Origin: Rhodanobacter fulvus Jip2
GTDB taxonomy: Bacteria; Pseudomonadota; Gammaproteobacteria; Xanthomonadales; Rhodanobacteraceae
Direction: 5' to 3'
Assembly: GCF_000264315.1 (NCBI RefSeq)
Contig: NZ_AJXU01000075.1
Location: 60,148-124,147, forward strand
Length of the DNA: 64,000 nucleotides
The notes under the pieces were generated by a model that was not told where the DNA came from, did not search any database, and was given only the letters and a program-made list of their open reading frames with translations. Positions 61,512-64,000 of the stretch are shown piece after piece. A program made the translations under genes and the position numbers. The stretch's first letter is position 1. Each line of letters opens with the position of its first letter.

Positions 61512-62390
61512 TCAATTTGCGCTGACCGACCTCAGTGCAGCCAAGTATTTTTCATTCTCCCTGCTTTCCGGGTACATGTCGGAGTGAAACAAGAGCAACT
61601 TTTCTCCCTTGTCGGGATAGCCTAGCTTTGAAAGTGCATCAGATGCCATGATTATCGCATCGAGGTCCGCCACCGTACCCAAGTCTTCGTTGATCGCCAT
61701 TTTCATGAACTTGACGGACTTCAAATAATCACCTGAAGCGTAACTGGCTTTTGCCAGCGCTACGCAAGCGGTTGCCTTGTTTGACAGATCCCTTATGGCG
61801 CTTTGCGCCAGGTCATCCGTCACACGCCTTACCGCGTCCAGCCCGGCCAGGTTGGAGCCACCAACAATCACTACCCTGAACAATCCGTGCAGAGGTATCT
61901 CATATTGAATGGCATGCGTCGGTAAAGCCACCACGCGATATTCGTAAGCAATGAAAGTGATACCGCCAAGCGTCTTCGGCCCGCAACTGGCGATATCTAC
62001 CTTGCTCGAGAAAACCTTTTCAAGGTCACCGACAAGGCTTTTGCACCCCTCCTCTATCTCATCCAGCGACGGAGCCATGCCATCCGGAACTATCTGGACA
62101 CTGACATTGTTGTTGGAATCCCCGGTCGAATACTTCTTGTCGAGATAGTATTCGATTTCCCCGTTGCGGAGCCTTTTCAGGATGCGGGAAAAATTTTCCT
62201 TGTCGGCGGTAGCCGGGAGCCCGATTGATTCCATGGAATCGACGCCCTCGATATTCGCCGCTTCGCCTGGCGGGAGCACCAGCCAGTCGTCGGTCAGATC
62301 CACCTTGAATTCAAAGAAGCTCTTGTACTCCCTGGCATGCGCACCAACCGAGAACGCAAGCAGGAGCAGGGTGAGATATGGCTTTTTCAT
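61512..62390 (-). CDS. Secreted protein of unknown function
   Basis: A 292-residue protein with a signal peptide (MKKPYLTLLLLAFSVGAHA, cleaved near 19). The mature part has an acidic alpha/beta region (20-190) and a helical C-terminal TPR/SEL1-like stretch (ACVALAKASYASGDYLKSVKFMKMAINEDLG...). I recognise no named family. GC is lower than in core genes, which suggests transfer. ATG 62390 was chosen for the signal peptide; the 270 bases upstream hold nothing recognisable. Confidence 0.7.
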   Translation of the reverse strand: MKKPYLTLLLLAFSVGAHAREYKSFFEFKVDLTDDWLVLPPGEAANIEGVDSMESIGLPATADKENFSRILKRLRNGEIEYYLDKKYSTGDSNNNVSVQIVPDGMAPSLDEIEEGCKSLVGDLEKVFSSKVDIASCGPKTLGGITFIAYEYRVVALPTHAIQYEIPLHGLFRVVIVGGSNLAGLDAVRRVTDDLAQSAIRDLSNKATACVALAKASYASGDYLKSVKFMKMAINEDLGTVADLDAIIMASDALSKLGYPDKGEKLLLFHSDMYPESRENEKYLAALRSVSAN

Positions 62391-62576
62391 TATTACCCCA
62401 TCAACTTCGATGCATGAATTCAAGGCCGGCATGACCACGCATGCCGGTCAACACATACAAACGCGCCCGGTCGATGCCGGATTTGTTCACATCAACTCCG
62501 CGCGCACACTCGCCCACGCGCACGCATTGGCGGACCACGCAGCTCACGGTTTTCCCCTTTCGGCCAACCCATACCT

Positions 62577-62990
62577 TCACTCATTCCGCTGGGTGTGGGT
62601 TGCCCTGAATGCGACACATCGTTTCACGACTGACGGACAGGACACAAGCGGCCCGCAGATTACAGCTTGACGGCCGTTCAAAAGGCGCCTCCCGGGAATG
62701 GTGAGCAAGGCTCGATCAGCGCATGCCCTGGGCTTATGCCGCCATCGCCGCGGGGTAACGTCCGCCGGCCGCGCCGGACAGAAACATGGCGCCTCGCGAT
62801 AGAACACTTCGCGCTCATTGTCCGGGTGCCAGCCGGGCACGCCAACCTGCGGCGAGGGCCGAAGCTCCAGCGGATCGTGTAGCACGTGACCGCCCGCGAT
62901 CGCTTGCGCGCAGGTTTCGAGTGCTCCGATGGGCGCCACCTGTGGCCCGGCGACCGCCAGCCCCTTGCCTACCAGCAACTCTAAAAGGGG
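62577..62990 (-). pseudogene. DUF3025 gene remnant (C-terminal part)
   Basis: The frame encodes GGHVLHDPLELRPSPQVGVPG followed by WHPDNEREVFY and CPARP, which resembles the C-terminal end of DUF3025 proteins. The N-terminal two thirds are missing: the similarity stops where a hairpin element begins at 62983. No start codon with a ribosome site is present. The original C-terminus probably lies near 62760 and the frame merely runs on. Confidence 0.5.
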
Positions 62991-63048
62991 AACGAGGAAG
63001 TTAAATTCGTGGTCTTATTGCCCCGCTTAACTTCCTCCGTCCCCTTTT
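62983..63048. repeat. AAAAGGGG hairpin element
   Basis: Arms AAAAGGGGAACGAGGAAGTTAA and its complement with three mismatches surround 22 bases. Terminal AAAAGGGG inverted repeats of this kind are common near Y1/IS200-like REP transposase genes, but no transposase is here. It sits exactly between the DUF3025 remnant and a half attC, so it marks a recombination junction. Confidence 0.7.
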
Positions 63049-63066
63049 CCGTCGAAATGTTATGCC
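63049..63066 (-). other. Half attC at array end
   Basis: On the minus strand GGCATAACATTTCGACGG looks like the R'' and L'' half of an attC. It follows the 34-residue cassette ORF by 12 bases and is cut by the hairpin element. No R' partner is found on the other side. Confidence 0.45.
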
Positions 63067-63078
63067 AATGCAATGTAC

Positions 63079-63183
63079 TTAGGCAGACAGGTGCACAACA
63101 ACGCTGCTGGCTCCAATAGCCCACATTGTTTCAACTGTGGAACTGAAGAACATGCGGATACGAGCAGTTAATGTTTTTACCAT
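63079..63183 (-). CDS. 34-residue cassette peptide with strong ribosome site
   Basis: MVKTLTARIRMFFSSTVETM followed by WAIGASSVVVHLSA: a basic N-terminus and a hydrophobic C-terminal half, suggesting a membrane-active or anchored peptide. TAAGGAGGTG lies 4 bases before ATG 63183, the best ribosome site in this region. A longer in-frame reading from a GTG near 63290 (with AGGGG upstream) would give about 72 residues with a membrane helix; reading further back runs through attC 3 and is not coding. Confidence 0.5.
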   Translation of the reverse strand: MVKTLTARIRMFFSSTVETMWAIGASSVVVHLSA

Positions 63184-63340
63184 AGACACCTCCTTAGTGC
63201 TGTGGCTGGGCGAAAGGACCAGCATTTGTGAAAGGTAACGCAGCAAAAAAAGCAGAAGGGCTACGGAGCCAACAAGCGTCCAGGGGAAGTCCCCCACACC
63301 TTTTACCCCTATCGGCCTAAGTACACTGATGTCTCCCGTG

Positions 63341-63397
63341 GCATAACGCTGGAATTGAGCGGCGGCGAAGCCGTCCGCCTCGAATGAGATGTTAGGC
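63341..63397 (-). other. attC recombination site 3
   Basis: On the minus strand GCCTAAC (R'') and the R' box in GCGTTATGC bracket 57 bases. GAGGCGGACG-GCTTCG-CCGCCGC forms the stem and terminal loop, and TCATTCGA / TCAATTCC are the L boxes with extrahelical bases. This is the most typical xanthomonad-like attC in the window. Confidence 0.88.
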
Positions 63398-63416
63398 AGC
63401 GGCCGCCGCATTACCA

Positions 63417-63968
63417 CTACCAGTTTGTGCATAAGGTGATAACTGGTGCTGCAATTGCTAATGCAAATGGTAGAACATGGTCGGTTGCATGCGGGGTTTG
63501 AACAGCCACAAACATGGCTGATTTTAGCCCCCACGAAGCAAGCCTCCATGCAGGTAGAATAGATGCGTGGCCAGCCTCAGCTTTGCCCGCAACCGGGTCA
63601 TATCCGTAGAGAGCATAGGACCAACTAGCTATACCTGTACGGGTAATCTTGTAGTCGTCGTAGGCTTGCCCGTACTGGTCTCTTTCTGCCACGACTTGAG
63701 TATATGAGCGAGCGTATGCGTCGAGGCGTTGTTTGAAAGAGTTGCGAATTTGCTGACTTGGCTCCGACCGCCAGTACTGGTAGTACCGGAGGAAGAAGTA
63801 CGCCCATAACAACCACGCACAGACCATAAGGACTTTGGCATTACCGACGAATAGTTCTGTGCCAAGCACGCTAACTTTCGTAATCCTTACCTGAGCGAAA
63901 TCGAAAACCAGAAGTACCGCGCTGGTTGCGATGAGATTTCTTCTTTGTCGGAGTAAGTCCTGATTCAT
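63417..63968 (-). CDS. Integron cassette membrane protein, unknown
   Basis: A 183-residue protein with two N-terminal membrane helices (about 10-28 and 42-60), the motif LRYYQYW, a central polar segment and a C-terminal hydrophobic region (150-180). It ends 20 bases before the R'' box of attC 3. ATG 63968 (MNQDLLRQRRNLIATS) is preferred, but the frame stays open to the window edge through a TTG. No domain with known function is recognised. Confidence 0.7.
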   Translation of the reverse strand: MNQDLLRQRRNLIATSAVLLVFDFAQVRITKVSVLGTELFVGNAKVLMVCAWLLWAYFFLRYYQYWRSEPSQQIRNSFKQRLDAYARSYTQVVAERDQYGQAYDDYKITRTGIASWSYALYGYDPVAGKAEAGHASILPAWRLASWGLKSAMFVAVQTPHATDHVLPFALAIAAPVITLCTNW

Positions 63969-64000
63969 TCGCTGCCTAAGGATGCTCTGATCAATCAAGT

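Noticed and set aside
62391..62660. Possible small genes upstream of the secreted protein
   Set aside because: No frame with a ribosome site or recognisable composition; left as unassigned.
63079..63549. 156-residue protein
   Set aside because: Its N-terminal half is a translation of attC 3 (PNISFEADGFAAAQFQR) and of the previous cassette's 3' end; only the part after the attC can be a gene.

Overview
The window is high-GC, densely coded gammaproteobacterial chromosome. The gene order (pyrG-kdsA-eno-ftsB-ispD-ispF, asd-fimV-truA-trpF, trpI divergent from trpBA, a histidine operon led by a TrpR-like gene), the REP and GAATCCC intergenic repeats and the integron cassettes point to Xanthomonadales, most likely a Rhodanobacter/Dyella-type member of Rhodanobacteraceae. 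This placement is inferred from gene content and layout; no 16S gene is present.

Layout. 1-9.5 kb: a minus-strand run pyrG, kdsA, eno, ftsB, ispD, ispF, mgtE, truD, then a plus-strand Smr gene and the 5' part of surE, which leaves the window. 9.7-19.4 kb: pepP-like aminopeptidase, parE, a PLP enzyme flanked by two copies of one repeat family, an isolated nbaC, a Nudix gene and two tandem amino-acid permeases. 19.4-25.9 kb: a candidate structured RNA, a HiPIP, the methionine-salvage genes mtnBDC, a C13-type peptidase, a DUF4232-like lipoprotein, and a JmjC/cupin oxygenase divergent from a 79-residue protein with a Cys-Cys-Gly-Gly-Cys tail. 26-33.4 kb: a complete histidine operon (trpR-like, hisG, D, C, B, H, A, F, IE) with a visible promoter and palindrome. 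33.5-40.1 kb: ribosomal protein THX, a CDF transporter and MerC protein behind a Zur-type box, zur, gltX, a DUF4399 protein, a glycosyltransferase and a PAP2 phosphatase. 40.1-40.5 kb: a threefold repeat rich in DnaA-box-like sequences. 40.6-53.3 kb: accD, trpA, trpB, trpI, trpF, truA, fimV, asd, a 2-hydroxyacid dehydrogenase, aroC, prmB. 53.4-58.8 kb: psd, a hypothetical, mltD, yjgR, greB.

The right end (58.9-64 kb) is accessory. It is visibly AT-richer in two blocks, encodes small membrane proteins without recognisable function, and carries three well-formed attC recombination sites plus one half-site. It is therefore part of a chromosomal integron cassette array, interrupted by a TfoX-like gene, a fourfold-repeat membrane protein, an unknown secreted protein, a DUF3025 remnant and a hairpin element. 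No integrase gene is in the window.

The most interesting items are the DnaA-box-like triplicate at 40.19-40.50 kb, the JmjC/Cys-tail gene pair at 24.2-25.9 kb, the hairpin-rich plus-strand RNA candidate at about 19.53-19.76 kb, the attC-bearing cassettes, and regulatory palindromes upstream of the his and merC-CDF operons.
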